64,000 nucleotides of DNA. Source: CAYTLW01 sp964438735 (GTDB taxonomy: Bacteria; Myxococcota_A; UBA9042). Within the stretch, counting starts at the first letter, position 1. The number at the start of each line of letters is the position of its first letter. The translations under genes were made by a program, and so were the position numbers. The stretch is taken from the NCBI GenBank assembly GCA_964438735.1, contig CAYTLW010000010.1, forward strand, positions 1 to 64,000, written 5' to 3'. Below are positions 42,601 to 50,381 of this stretch, one piece after another. Under the pieces are notes generated by a model. That model ran no database searches. It saw nothing but the letters and a program-made list of their open reading frames with translations, and was not told the origin of the DNA.

Positions 42601-45493
42601 GATGCCCCAGGGCAAGGCGCTGGCAGCAGAGGTCAAGTGGAAGCACGCGCCCGGCAACGGGATCATCGGCCTGCAGATTGTCGACCCCACCAAGACGTCG
42701 GTGGTGGCGGGTTCAGCCAACCCGCAGCAGACCAAGGCGAAGTTGCCCTACCTGCAGGTGGGCGGCACCTACTACTTCCACACCTACGTGCTGCCCGAGG
42801 GCGCCAAGATGGCGCAGCCCTACGACTACGAGCTCTGCGTCACCGCGTCGGACCCCGATCCAAGCGACGTCTGCCTGCCGGATGTCTACGAGTCCAATGG
42901 CAGCAGCCAGACGGCCAAGGAGCTCGGCTGCGGCCTGGCCAACCTGACGTTATGCAAAGGTGATCAGGACTGGTTCTACCTGGACATGACCAAGGGCGAG
43001 AAGGTCATCCTCGACCTCAATCACCCGGGCAGCCCGTCCAAGCTCGAGATCTACGACAACCCCAATACCAAGGCCATCCAGACGCTGACCGGCAGCGGCA
43101 AGTTGAACTTCACGGCCAACGCTGACGGCAAGTACTACATGCGCATCGGACATAAAGAAGACAAGAAGCCGCCGCAGGGCTTTGGCTACTCGCTCAAGGT
43201 AGATGGCGGCAAGGGGGTCGACCTGCTGCCGCAGATCGACAGCCTCTTCCCGACCAAACTGCCGCAGAACGACGATGTCTTCGTCAGCACCAAGATCTCC
43301 AACGAGTGCAAGACCGACGCCGGCGCCTTCGACTACTGCTACTGGTTCTCCACGGACAACAAGCTCGACAAGAAAGACACCCTGATGCTCAAGAAATCGC
43401 TGAGCAAGGGTCTGCTGGGCAAGACGTCGGTGACCGTGGACGACAAGGCGGCGATTCCGGCCGATGCCAAGACGGGCTCGGCGTTCGTCATCGTCGAGGC
43501 CGATTGCAGCAAGGCGGTCAAGGAGAGCCAGGAGCTGAACAACGTCGACGCTTCTGGCTTGACCGTGGTCGAGCTCTGCCTGCCGGACATCCTGGAGCCC
43601 AACCCGGGTCCGAATTTCGCAGCCAAGATCAACACGGGCAAGAACGCCGACCTGTCGCTCTGCCCCTATGACCTGGACTGGTACCAGTTCGAGGCCAAGG
43701 CGGGCGAGACCATCTCCGTCAGCCTGGACTTCGACACCAAGAAGGGCGACCTGGACGTGCGGCTGTACGAAGTGGGCAAGTTTGGCTGGCCGGTGGCCAC
43801 CGCCAAGACCAAGAATGTGCCCGAGCAGCTGGTCTACACCACGAAGAAGTCGACCAAATACTACGTGCGCGTCAACGGATTCGCAGGCCAGACCAATACC
43901 TACGATCTGTACCTCTGCAAGAAGGTGGGCGGCAGCTGCTTCGAGTGCACCGATTCGAAGCAGTGCGACTTCGCCAAGGGCGACTTCTGCGATCCCAAGG
44001 GCAAGTGCCAGTCCCTGGGTTGCACGATCGGCGACGACAAGACCTGCGATGATGGCAATTCGTGCACCGTCGCCACCTGCAAGGCCGGCGTCGGCTGCGC
44101 CAAGACCGTGCTCACCGCCGCGCCCTGCAGCGATGGCGACGCCTGCACGCTGGGCGAGAGCTGCACCGACAAGGGCGTCTGCGTGGCCAGTTCGAAACTG
44201 CAGGTCACCGACGCCAAGACCCTGGTACACGGCCACGGCAGCACCCTGGTGGGACTGCCGGGCGACAAGCTGCTGCTGGCGGGCGACGCCAAGGGCGCCG
44301 ACGGCAAGTGGCGCTCGCGCATGGAGTTGCACCACCTGGCACAGACGGTATGGGAGTTGAGCTACGAGGTCACAGGGACCATGGGGCACCACCTCGCCGA
44401 CGCGCTCAAGCGCAGTGACGCCGCTGAAATCATGGCCGTGGGCAGCGCGCAGCTGGCCATGGCGGCGACGCCTACCGCCGGATTGTTGGTGCGTGCCGCG
44501 CTGGATACGGGCAAGTCGCTGGGCATGACCGTCATCGGCGGCGCTGGCAAACATCGCGACCTGGCAGCCCTGGTCCAGACCGGGGCCGGGCTCTTCGCGG
44601 CCGCTGGGCAGGCCAATGCCGCGGCGAAGGCCGATGGCATCGACGGTTGGCTGGTCTCGTTGCAGCCCGATGGAAAGATCATGTGGGAGCTGCGCGCCGG
44701 TGGCGTCGGCGCGGACGCCTTGCATGACGTGGCCGTGGCCAGCGATGGCACACTGCTCGCCGTGGGCGTCGATCGCGACGCGAAGACCGCCGAGGGCGGC
44801 TGGGTCGTGGGCGTCTCACCCAAGGGCAAGCTGCTGTGGTCGAAGAACCTGGCCGCCGGTGGCACCCAGAGCACGCTTTGGAGCATCGTCGCGGGCAAGG
44901 GCGACACGGTCGCCGTCGGCGGCGGCTCGGATCTGGGTCAGACGGGCGGCAAGCCTGAACCCTTCTACCAGGCGTGGATCGCCTGGCTGAGCGGCTCCGG
45001 ATTCGCCAAGGAGCCCGCCCTGGCGGGCAGCGCGATCCTGCCGGCGACGACGCCACAGGATGCGGCCTACAAGGGCACCAAGGTGTCGCAGGTCTTCGAC
45101 CTGGCGTGGGCGCCAGCGGGCGGCCTGGTTGCCGCTGGCATGACCGGCGCGACCAAGGGAGCCAAGGGCGGGATCGATGGCGCCATCTGGACCGTCGACA
45201 GCAGCAAGAAGCTGAGCAAGACGTTCCCGTTCGGCGGCCCCGGATTCGATGTGTTGCGCTCCCTGCTGACCGCCGATGGCGCGGTGCAGGCGTTCGGCAC
45301 AGCCGACCTCGAGGGCGACAAGGGCCCGCGCTGGTACAACGCGGGGGTGACGCCACCGAAGACGGACTGCAACGATGGCAACCCCTGCACCATCGACGCC
45401 TGCAAGGCCGCCACCGGCTGCATGCACGAAGCCGTGAAGGACGGCCAGGCTTGCGGCATCGGGCTGGCGTGCAAGGCTGGTGTCTGTCAGTAG
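39635..45493 (+). CDS. Giant modular lipoprotein with CARDB, PPC and Cys-rich domains
   Basis: 1952 residues. The ATG at 39635 (AAAGGGG upstream) opens a lipoprotein signal ending LVLLGGC; the open frame from 39446 is longer but passes through the promoter. Order, approximate residues: PKD-like 50-155 (FKWDFQDGDSF); CARDB 156-287, 290-422, 432-558 and 559-690; PPC 692-823; CARDB 826-945; PPC 947-1073 and 1077-1190; CARDB 1193-1312; PPC 1312-1430; Cys-rich 1430-1520; a beta-propeller-like region 1522-1908 with recurring DGTLLAVGVD-type strands; and a final Cys-rich knot (CNDGNPCTIDACKAATGC). CARDB units show NVGEGEAKNF and ETSEDDN patterns; PPC units show EDWYKVSMQKG and QDWFYLDMTKG. Such proteins are secreted or surface adhesion scaffolds; no catalytic domain is seen. 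Confidence 0.85.
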   Translation: MRLLNLTRAAARAPTLACAVTLVLLGGCVLGTEDAVPDVTEDVEDTSVFDFGVEEPPPKIELQLSNDKEDGTAAPALVTFTVNIGTLDPKDFIFKWDFQDGDSFEEKWEDDKDAKALLTMQHEYKYKGQYCAKLDVIWRKQLSVRKDAQSCVDVIQPAELILSTVKLESSEVVGLGDPVTLSFEIDNEGDAVVEPFETAVFLSKDATLDKADLLVHKVEHEGMDSGLTGVVTLSFTDDNALSFNLPAGVPNGHFWIFVHVDHLKKINEFNDLDNLRYANTLLEVNNLVAAKPNLTVTKPTLTSANKSYSPGDQANYEFFIKNVGEGEAKNFKFSVFLSKDKKLDYLPGVEPEKIDINTHDRPITDAATTSVKSLIPGASLKLTRGLSVPPLPDGTYHLIAKIDTDEQVTETSEDDNIAVGDKPLVIKKVIVQGWDLELVEFAVVPKGSFLGGTVAIKYTIKNLGNINSPKDVPATVYFCPNKGLTKPLCQLNKTTFTVPSLVPAQTKVGQQNVSIDKNTPVQKYSVHLQVDPQNKYPPPKELEKGNNTKKIWPFLITATAKVDFKPENIGFHPQSVTAGQVIKVAYKISNLGTHGSGVTKTAIAVSQGTQFSRAAAKSGVNIVLAKINEDPVEAQATVYRAAKIVVPLGLDHLLTTHNLGVILDIDDEEGAESPGDAANNGAPSNLKLTVKDAKGGCYEDGHDKDGKKNNKKDEAAVIKPGVTSGLALCGAEDWYKVSMQKGHSLFVTMKASELLWTSPIPADLDLDLVTPDGKILDSVKSLGLAKKASALTVPATADYLIRIYPHTAAVQAHYTLDVKVEGPPSGVDLFASHLTAGPTATFPGGLVKTTLALTNLGDKQATAFTVRYMLSTDSTITEADTKLADVIFDDGLGAAASTKFKRNLVLPVVKGGKYYIGALIDADGKVSETDEKNNNVTSNSIQLNSQISCATDSFSGNHTVDEAADISPTTKCYTKLNVCPGLEDWFAIKMPQGKALAAEVKWKHAPGNGIIGLQIVDPTKTSVVAGSANPQQTKAKLPYLQVGGTYYFHTYVLPEGAKMAQPYDYELCVTASDPDPSDVCLPDVYESNGSSQTAKELGCGLANLTLCKGDQDWFYLDMTKGEKVILDLNHPGSPSKLEIYDNPNTKAIQTLTGSGKLNFTANADGKYYMRIGHKEDKKPPQGFGYSLKVDGGKGVDLLPQIDSLFPTKLPQNDDVFVSTKISNECKTDAGAFDYCYWFSTDNKLDKKDTLMLKKSLSKGLLGKTSVTVDDKAAIPADAKTGSAFVIVEADCSKAVKESQELNNVDASGLTVVELCLPDILEPNPGPNFAAKINTGKNADLSLCPYDLDWYQFEAKAGETISVSLDFDTKKGDLDVRLYEVGKFGWPVATAKTKNVPEQLVYTTKKSTKYYVRVNGFAGQTNTYDLYLCKKVGGSCFECTDSKQCDFAKGDFCDPKGKCQSLGCTIGDDKTCDDGNSCTVATCKAGVGCAKTVLTAAPCSDGDACTLGESCTDKGVCVASSKLQVTDAKTLVHGHGSTLVGLPGDKLLLAGDAKGADGKWRSRMELHHLAQTVWELSYEVTGTMGHHLADALKRSDAAEIMAVGSAQLAMAATPTAGLLVRAALDTGKSLGMTVIGGAGKHRDLAALVQTGAGLFAAAGQANAAAKADGIDGWLVSLQPDGKIMWELRAGGVGADALHDVAVASDGTLLAVGVDRDAKTAEGGWVVGVSPKGKLLWSKNLAAGGTQSTLWSIVAGKGDTVAVGGGSDLGQTGGKPEPFYQAWIAWLSGSGFAKEPALAGSAILPATTPQDAAYKGTKVSQVFDLAWAPAGGLVAAGMTGATKGAKGGIDGAIWTVDSSKKLSKTFPFGGPGFDVLRSLLTADGAVQAFGTADLEGDKGPRWYNAGVTPPKTDCNDGNPCTIDACKAATGCMHEAVKDGQACGIGLACKAGVCQ

Positions 45494-45516
45494 GCAGCGA
45501 CGAGAACCCGACCAAG

Positions 45517-48234
45517 ATGGGCAAGAAGCGGAAATCACGTTCGCGGCGGTCCGGGTCTGCCATCAAGGCGCTATCGGGCAATTCCATGAGCGGGCGCCAC
45601 CGGGCGCAGGCGTCGAACCGTCCGCGCCTGTCGAGCCCCGAAGATGGCCTGGACCTGCCCCGAGGCGCGGACGCCGAAACGCTCTGGAGACTGGGCGAGC
45701 GAGCGGAAGAAGCGTTCGATTATGAGGGCGCGCGAGGTCTCTATCGGGAGGCGGCGCGCGCCGCGCCGACCCGGCGCATCGGTCACTTCGTCACCGGCTA
45801 CGCAGCGTTCCTCGTGGAACGTTACGGGCAGTTCAATGAGGTGGCTGCGTGGCTCGATGATGACGACTTCGAGCCATTGGCGATCTCGAACACAGAGGAA
45901 GCCCGCCTGCCGGCATTGGTGGCCCTGGCCGCCGCTGAAGTGGGCCACGCCCGCTCGCCAGATCTCGACCGGGCACTGGCGAACCACCTCGGTGAGCCCG
46001 GCGCCCTGACGAGAACGGCCAGGCGACTCAACGACGCGGGCGCACAGGACGAGGCGCTGGCATTGCTGAGCAGGTTTGGCGATCGACTCGGCGCCCTGAG
46101 CGAGGCTGGACGCCTGCTGGAACAACTTCGCGCACGGACCGACGCGGCTTGTGCGGATGCCCTGAAACCGGTCGAGGCAGCGCTCGAAGCGCGGGATGCC
46201 GCGGCGGCGCGGGCGGCCCTGGAGGCCTGCCGGGCGCAGTGGCAGGAGCAGGCCATCTACCGTTCGACCGAAGCCCGGGTAGCTGCCGCAGAACGCCTGG
46301 CCGGTGCCGAGGCGCTGCGCCGTCAAATCGAAGCCGCGCTGGACGACGACGACCTGACAAGTGCCCGGCAGGCGGCGCTCGAACTGGTCCGCCTGGAGCC
46401 GGACAACCCGGCGGACAAGAACACGCTGAATTGGATCGAGCAGCGCCAGGAAGACAAACGGCAGGCAGAGCTGCTGGCCAGGATCGACGGCGAAGCCGAT
46501 GAAGCCTCGGCGGTGGACCTGTTGTCGACGCTATATGCCCGTCACGGCGCCAAGGTCGAGGTGGGCGAACGCTGGGCTCGCGCCTGGGCGCTGGTCTGCG
46601 AAGCGGCCGGCCACGAGGGCCCCCTGGGTGGACAGGGCGCCGAACTGGCGGCCGTTCTCGCCCTCGAAACCACCATGGAGGCGGGCGATCCCGCCGCGAT
46701 CGCCGATCGGCTGTCGGCCATTGTGTCCCGCTGGCAGGGCCTGCGCATCGTGCGCCAGGCGCGCGGCGTGTTGAAAGCGGCTGACCAGGCGTCCCGCGAC
46801 CAGCAGGAGTCCGCGCTGATCGCCGAGGTCGAGGGCCTGCTGGACCAAGACGACCTGTCCGCTGCCAGCGCTCGATTGCAACAGCATGGATCGACGGCCG
46901 ACCAGCGTGGGACCGCACTGCGGGCGCTCTACAAGCGCGTGGAGGAGCGGCAGCTGGCGGGCGAACGCAAGCAGGCCCGTCTGCGCGAACTGGACGAACG
47001 CCTGTCGGGAGGCCGGCTGTTCGGCGCCAGGCGGCTGCTCGATCGCATGGCCACAGAAGGCGAGGTGGGCGGCGAAGCGCTGGACGACCTGCGAGTCCGC
47101 CTGAAGGCGCGGTGGAGCGAAGAGATGCAGGCCATGGCGGTGCCGCCGGTCGGTCTGCAGGTCAGCGAGGAGCCCTTTGCCGTGGGGGTCGCCAATGGGC
47201 GCCTTTTGATCGTGCAACAACGACTCTGGCTGACGATCAACCTCCAGACCCGGGGATTGCAGCCCTTCCAACTGCCCGAGTCCTGCGAGATCGCCAGCCG
47301 GCCCGGCGCGCGGATCGCCGAAGTGGACGGTAAGGCGGTGCTGGTCGGCTTCTCCAAGGGTCGCCTGATCCGCATCGAGCAATCGCCGGGCCAGCCGCCA
47401 GAGGTGATCGAAGGCGCCCGACTCAGCCGCCTGCTGCGGGGCGACGATCGCATCTCCGGCACGGCCATCGAGCCGGATGCGGCGACCTGGCGACTGCTCC
47501 ACTACAGCTCCCAACGTCCTGGCGCGCCGGCTACGATCAGCGAGATCGACGCCGCCACCATGTCGCTGATGGGCGCTGACCGACACCGCCCGGCGCTGGC
47601 CAGCTTGCGCGGCATTCGACATCGTCCTGACAGCTACGTCGTCGCCACCACGGCGGACGCACGAGCTCGCCGCGGCTGGGCGCTGGCGCTCTATGACCGA
47701 GGCGATCGTGGCCGACCCGGTGTGCACATGAGCCAGCAGGAGCTGGTCGAACCGGTGGCCCGATTCACCGGTGCCATCGCCTGGCCGGAGGCCGATCGCC
47801 TCTATGCCAGCTACAGCGTGTACGACGTGTTCAATCCCGATGAGGTGCACGCCACGTCTTCGCTGCTCGTCTTGCGGGGCAGCAAACTGATCTTCGCTTC
47901 AGCCGATTTGCGGCGCCGCTTCGCGCCGACCGCGCCGCTGATCGTCGACCACCCATGGACCCTGGACACCCACAGCGGCCGCCTCTGGTTCGCCGCGCTG
48001 CCGCGCGCGACCGAGGAGGATCGCGACGCCATGCTTCTGGGGGTGGACGCAGAGCGTCTGCGCGCCGACCGGCCCGTGAAGTTGGAAGGCATCGAGCGGA
48101 TCCTGGCCATCGAGCCCTGGGCCGACGGCGCGGTGCTCCTGGGCCGCCTGCACAGCGGGAAGCTGGCCATGGCGCTGGCTCGGATGGAGGCGGGCGGCGA
48201 TCTTGCGTTGACGATCGACGGATTACCGGTTTAG
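45517..48234 (+). CDS. Uncharacterised helical-repeat plus beta-rich protein
   Basis: 905 residues, not recognised. The ATG at 45517 lies 23 nt after the lipoprotein gene; an ATG at 45586 is an alternative, and neither has a strong ribosome site. The upstream 181 in-frame codons overlap the preceding gene and are not coding. A basic start (KKRKSRSRR) and no signal peptide suggest a cytoplasmic protein. Residues about 45-535 are Ala/Glu/Leu-rich helices with TPR-like spacing (RLGERAEEAFDYEGARGLYR; ARQAALELVRLEPDNPADKN). Residues about 540-905 are beta-rich and could be a propeller (FAVGVANGRLLIVQQRLWLT; GRLWFAALPRA). Context gives no clear function. Confidence 0.7.
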   Translation: MGKKRKSRSRRSGSAIKALSGNSMSGRHRAQASNRPRLSSPEDGLDLPRGADAETLWRLGERAEEAFDYEGARGLYREAARAAPTRRIGHFVTGYAAFLVERYGQFNEVAAWLDDDDFEPLAISNTEEARLPALVALAAAEVGHARSPDLDRALANHLGEPGALTRTARRLNDAGAQDEALALLSRFGDRLGALSEAGRLLEQLRARTDAACADALKPVEAALEARDAAAARAALEACRAQWQEQAIYRSTEARVAAAERLAGAEALRRQIEAALDDDDLTSARQAALELVRLEPDNPADKNTLNWIEQRQEDKRQAELLARIDGEADEASAVDLLSTLYARHGAKVEVGERWARAWALVCEAAGHEGPLGGQGAELAAVLALETTMEAGDPAAIADRLSAIVSRWQGLRIVRQARGVLKAADQASRDQQESALIAEVEGLLDQDDLSAASARLQQHGSTADQRGTALRALYKRVEERQLAGERKQARLRELDERLSGGRLFGARRLLDRMATEGEVGGEALDDLRVRLKARWSEEMQAMAVPPVGLQVSEEPFAVGVANGRLLIVQQRLWLTINLQTRGLQPFQLPESCEIASRPGARIAEVDGKAVLVGFSKGRLIRIEQSPGQPPEVIEGARLSRLLRGDDRISGTAIEPDAATWRLLHYSSQRPGAPATISEIDAATMSLMGADRHRPALASLRGIRHRPDSYVVATTADARARRGWALALYDRGDRGRPGVHMSQQELVEPVARFTGAIAWPEADRLYASYSVYDVFNPDEVHATSSLLVLRGSKLIFASADLRRRFAPTAPLIVDHPWTLDTHSGRLWFAALPRATEEDRDAMLLGVDAERLRADRPVKLEGIERILAIEPWADGAVLLGRLHSGKLAMALARMEAGGDLALTIDGLPV

Positions 48235-48261
48235 ATTCCGCGCCCCATCACAGGAGACGAC

Positions 48262-48384
48262 ATGGGCAAGGGAAGCAAGACGATCAAGCTGAGGCAGAAA
48301 GAGCGGCGCAAGAAGTATCTCTCGCGCATTCGCCGCCAGACCGAAGCCGCCAAGGCAGACGCCAAACAGCGGCGCATGGGCTGA
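48262..48384 (+). CDS. Small very basic protein, 40 residues
   Basis: Encodes MGKGSKTIKLRQKERRKKYL and then a second basic helix ending KQRRMG; 17 of 40 residues are Lys or Arg. A good GGAG lies 6 nt before the ATG, and the spacing to neighbours (27 and 26 nt) fits an operon. It is too small for most annotation thresholds. The MGKG opening recalls small ribosome-associated proteins such as bTHX, but the rest does not match what I remember. Most likely an RNA- or ribosome-binding peptide (inference). Confidence 0.65.
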   Translation: MGKGSKTIKLRQKERRKKYLSRIRRQTEAAKADAKQRRMG

Positions 48385-48410
48385 CCGATTCCGCACGGCT
48401 CAGGAGCTCG

Positions 48411-48767
48411 ATGAGTACCGACAGCGACTGCCTGTTCTGCCGAATGGCGGCCGGCAAGATCTCGGTCAACGAGGTCTACCAGGATGAACACGTCCTGGCA
48501 TTCCACGACATCAGCCCACAGGCACCGACCCACATCCTCGTGATCCCAAAGCGACATATCTCGTCGCTGGCGGATTCCACAGGCGATGATGAACCGATCC
48601 TGGGACGGATCCTGGGCACGGTGCGCGACATCGCCGCCGGCCTGGAGCTGCCCGAAGATGGTGGCTATCGCTGTGTGCTCAACACCGGCCCGCGCGCCGG
48701 CCAGAGCGTCTTCCACATCCACGCCCACCTACTGGGTGGCCGGGCCATGAAGTGGCCTCCAGGCTGA
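48411..48767 (+). CDS. HIT-family (HINT-like) nucleotide-binding protein
   Basis: 118 residues, a standard HINT length. It probably hydrolyses adenosine 5'-monophosphoramidates or related nucleotides. Motifs: CLFCRMAAGKISVNEVY at the start (with CxxC, zinc-type in some members), FHDISPQAPTHILVIPKRHI in the middle, and the histidine triad FHIHAHLLGG near the end. CAGGAG precedes the ATG at 48411; the open frame going back to 47955 overlaps other genes. It is co-directional with its neighbours. Confidence 0.93.
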   Translation: MSTDSDCLFCRMAAGKISVNEVYQDEHVLAFHDISPQAPTHILVIPKRHISSLADSTGDDEPILGRILGTVRDIAAGLELPEDGGYRCVLNTGPRAGQSVFHIHAHLLGGRAMKWPPG

Positions 48768-48812
48768 AACCTCCCCCTCTCAACAGCCCTTCTCCAGCAC
48801 GCGACGTCGCCA

Positions 48813-49730
48813 ATGGTTCGTCTGAGACGAGAGATCGAAGGCATTGTCGTCGACCAGTCGATCCCCCTGCCCGCATACGCGTTGGGCGAGATCGCCTCAT
48901 CGCTCGTGCTGCCCGAATTCGATCGCCTGCTTCAGGGCGTCGAAGGTGCACGCATCCTGGTCGCTGGCGCTCCGCGCACGGACCTGGCCATCGCCCTGGC
49001 CGATGCCGGCCGCCAGGTGACGATCACCGACCTGGAGACCGACACCATCCGCGGATTGCATGGCCGCCTGCCGCCCGCTGTGCTCGGTCGGATCAACCTG
49101 GTGGACAAACCCTATTCGGAGACGACCTTCAGCGCCTCTGCGTTCGACGCGGCCATCTATCACGATCTGCTTCACCGCCATCCGCAGCCCGAGTGGCTGA
49201 TTCACAAGGTCCAGCGTGAATTGAAGGTGGATGGGATGCTGTACGCCCGCCTGTTCGTGCGCGGCTCGCTATCATCCAATGAACGGTGGCAGGCACACAT
49301 CGAGGCGGTGCCGACAGACGCCGCCCAGCAAACCGCGGCCCTGGCCGGACATGGACTGGCCATCGCCGTCGAAGCCGCCGCCACAGGTCGCCTCTCGCAC
49401 CTGGCCCTGAACGCGGATGGGCGGGACGCGATCGACCGCGGCGCCCACCTGCCTCGGCAGAGTTTCGCCGGTCTGGTGGATGAGCAGTTGGGTGCGGTCG
49501 CATCACGACTGCGCATCGAGAAGATACACGTGGGCCACGGCATCCGTCGCCGGCTGGCCAGCCTGCTCTACGGCGCACGTTCGCCGCTGCAACGGGCGCT
49601 CATCGGATGCTGCGAGGGATTGCCGGAGACCGCCGACCAGGAGGACCTGGGGCGGAGCGATCCGAGGGTGGTTGGCGTCGTCGCGCGCAAGGCGCTGGCC
49701 GACCTGGGCAGACGGCGTCGCCGACGCTGA
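48813..49730 (+). CDS. SAM-dependent methyltransferase-like protein
   Basis: 305 residues. The centre resembles a class I methyltransferase Rossmann fold: ILVAGAPRTDLAIALADAG (motif I position, but with only two Gly), VTITDLETDTIRGL (acidic end of strand 2), and FDAAIYHDLLHRHPQPEWLI (motif IV-like), then ELKVDGMLYARLFVRGS. The loose glycine loop means it may no longer bind SAM, or may be a diverged member. The N-terminal part (LPAYALGEIASSLVLPEFDR) and the helical, basic C-terminus (RKALADLGRRRRRR) are not recognised. No substrate can be assigned. Confidence 0.6.
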   Translation: MVRLRREIEGIVVDQSIPLPAYALGEIASSLVLPEFDRLLQGVEGARILVAGAPRTDLAIALADAGRQVTITDLETDTIRGLHGRLPPAVLGRINLVDKPYSETTFSASAFDAAIYHDLLHRHPQPEWLIHKVQRELKVDGMLYARLFVRGSLSSNERWQAHIEAVPTDAAQQTAALAGHGLAIAVEAAATGRLSHLALNADGRDAIDRGAHLPRQSFAGLVDEQLGAVASRLRIEKIHVGHGIRRRLASLLYGARSPLQRALIGCCEGLPETADQEDLGRSDPRVVGVVARKALADLGRRRRRR

Positions 49731-49738
49731 CGAGCAAC

Positions 49739-49768
49739 GGCCGGAAAGGGTGCTATCCTTCTCCGGCC
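49739..49768 (+). promoter_or_regulatory. Strong hairpin in the gap before tatB
   Basis: GGCCGGA-AAGG pairs with CCTT-C-TCCGGCC (11 pairs, one bulged C, 7 nt loop). It begins 8 nt after the methyltransferase-like stop. No T-run follows. It could be a Rho-independent-like processing or termination structure, or a 3' stabiliser. Confidence 0.45.
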
Positions 49769-49800
49769 AGCATGGACGCCGACGCGAGTCGGGCGACCGC

Positions 49801-49807
49801 GGAGGTG
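49801..49807 (+). promoter_or_regulatory. Ribosome-binding site fixing the tatB TTG start
   Basis: GGAGGTG ends 4 nt before the TTG at 49812. It is the strongest Shine-Dalgarno sequence nearby, and the protein from this TTG begins exactly like TatB. Confidence 0.8.
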
Positions 49808-49811
49808 GCGC

Positions 49812-50381
49812 TTGTTCGGCATCGGTGGACCAGAGCTGGCGGTGATCCTGGTTCTGGGCTTGATCCTGGTTGGCCCCAAGAAGCTGCCCCAGGTGGCCCG
49901 CACCGTAGGCGCCGGCATCCGCGACCTGAAGCGCGCCGCCAACATGGCCCAGACAGAATTCCGCGAGACCGTCGACGAGCTCATGCGCGAAGCAGATCTC
50001 GACGACACGTTGACCCAGCTGCGCAACGACATCGATCCGAACATGCCGTTGACGCATAACAAACCCAAGGACCGGTTGACCGGCTGGAAGGAGCGGGGGG
50101 CGCTCGCTGACGAGGAGCGCGACAAGCACCCCGACGAGGGCTGGCACTTCGATGATGACGACGATCCCGCCGACGCGTTGGAAGACGAGTCCGACGATGA
50201 GCCGGCATTGATCGAAGACGGCAACGCCAACGCCGAGCCCGCCACGCTGCTCGAGGAGCCGGCCGAGTCCGGCGGTATCCGGCCAGAACCGGCCCCTGAT
50301 CCGCCGCCGGCGACGCCGGAGCCCGTCGAGGGCACCGTGTCGTGGCGGCCGCCTGCAGCTGAGGCTACGGAAGAGTCATGA
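49812..50381 (+). CDS. tatB: Sec-independent (Tat) translocase subunit TatB
   Basis: Tat receptor-complex subunit, 189 residues, starting at a TTG. The short N-terminal membrane helix (MFGIGGPELAVILVLGLILV), the GPKKLPQ hinge and an amphipathic helix (ARTVGAGIRDLKRAANMAQ) match TatB more than TatA: the Pro in the hinge and the length are TatB-like. The C-terminal 90 residues are acidic and Pro-rich (DDDDDPADALEDESDDEP), probably disordered. It overlaps tatC by 4 nt (ATGA), so the pair is coupled. No tatA is seen in the window; a single TatA/B protein serving both roles is possible. Confidence 0.85.
   Translation: MFGIGGPELAVILVLGLILVGPKKLPQVARTVGAGIRDLKRAANMAQTEFRETVDELMREADLDDTLTQLRNDIDPNMPLTHNKPKDRLTGWKERGALADEERDKHPDEGWHFDDDDDPADALEDESDDEPALIEDGNANAEPATLLEEPAESGGIRPEPAPDPPPATPEPVEGTVSWRPPAAEATEES

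Noticed and set aside
44974..45516. 181-codon upstream extension of the 905-residue protein
   Set aside because: It overlaps the coding sequence of the CARDB/PPC lipoprotein in another frame and has shadow-type composition.
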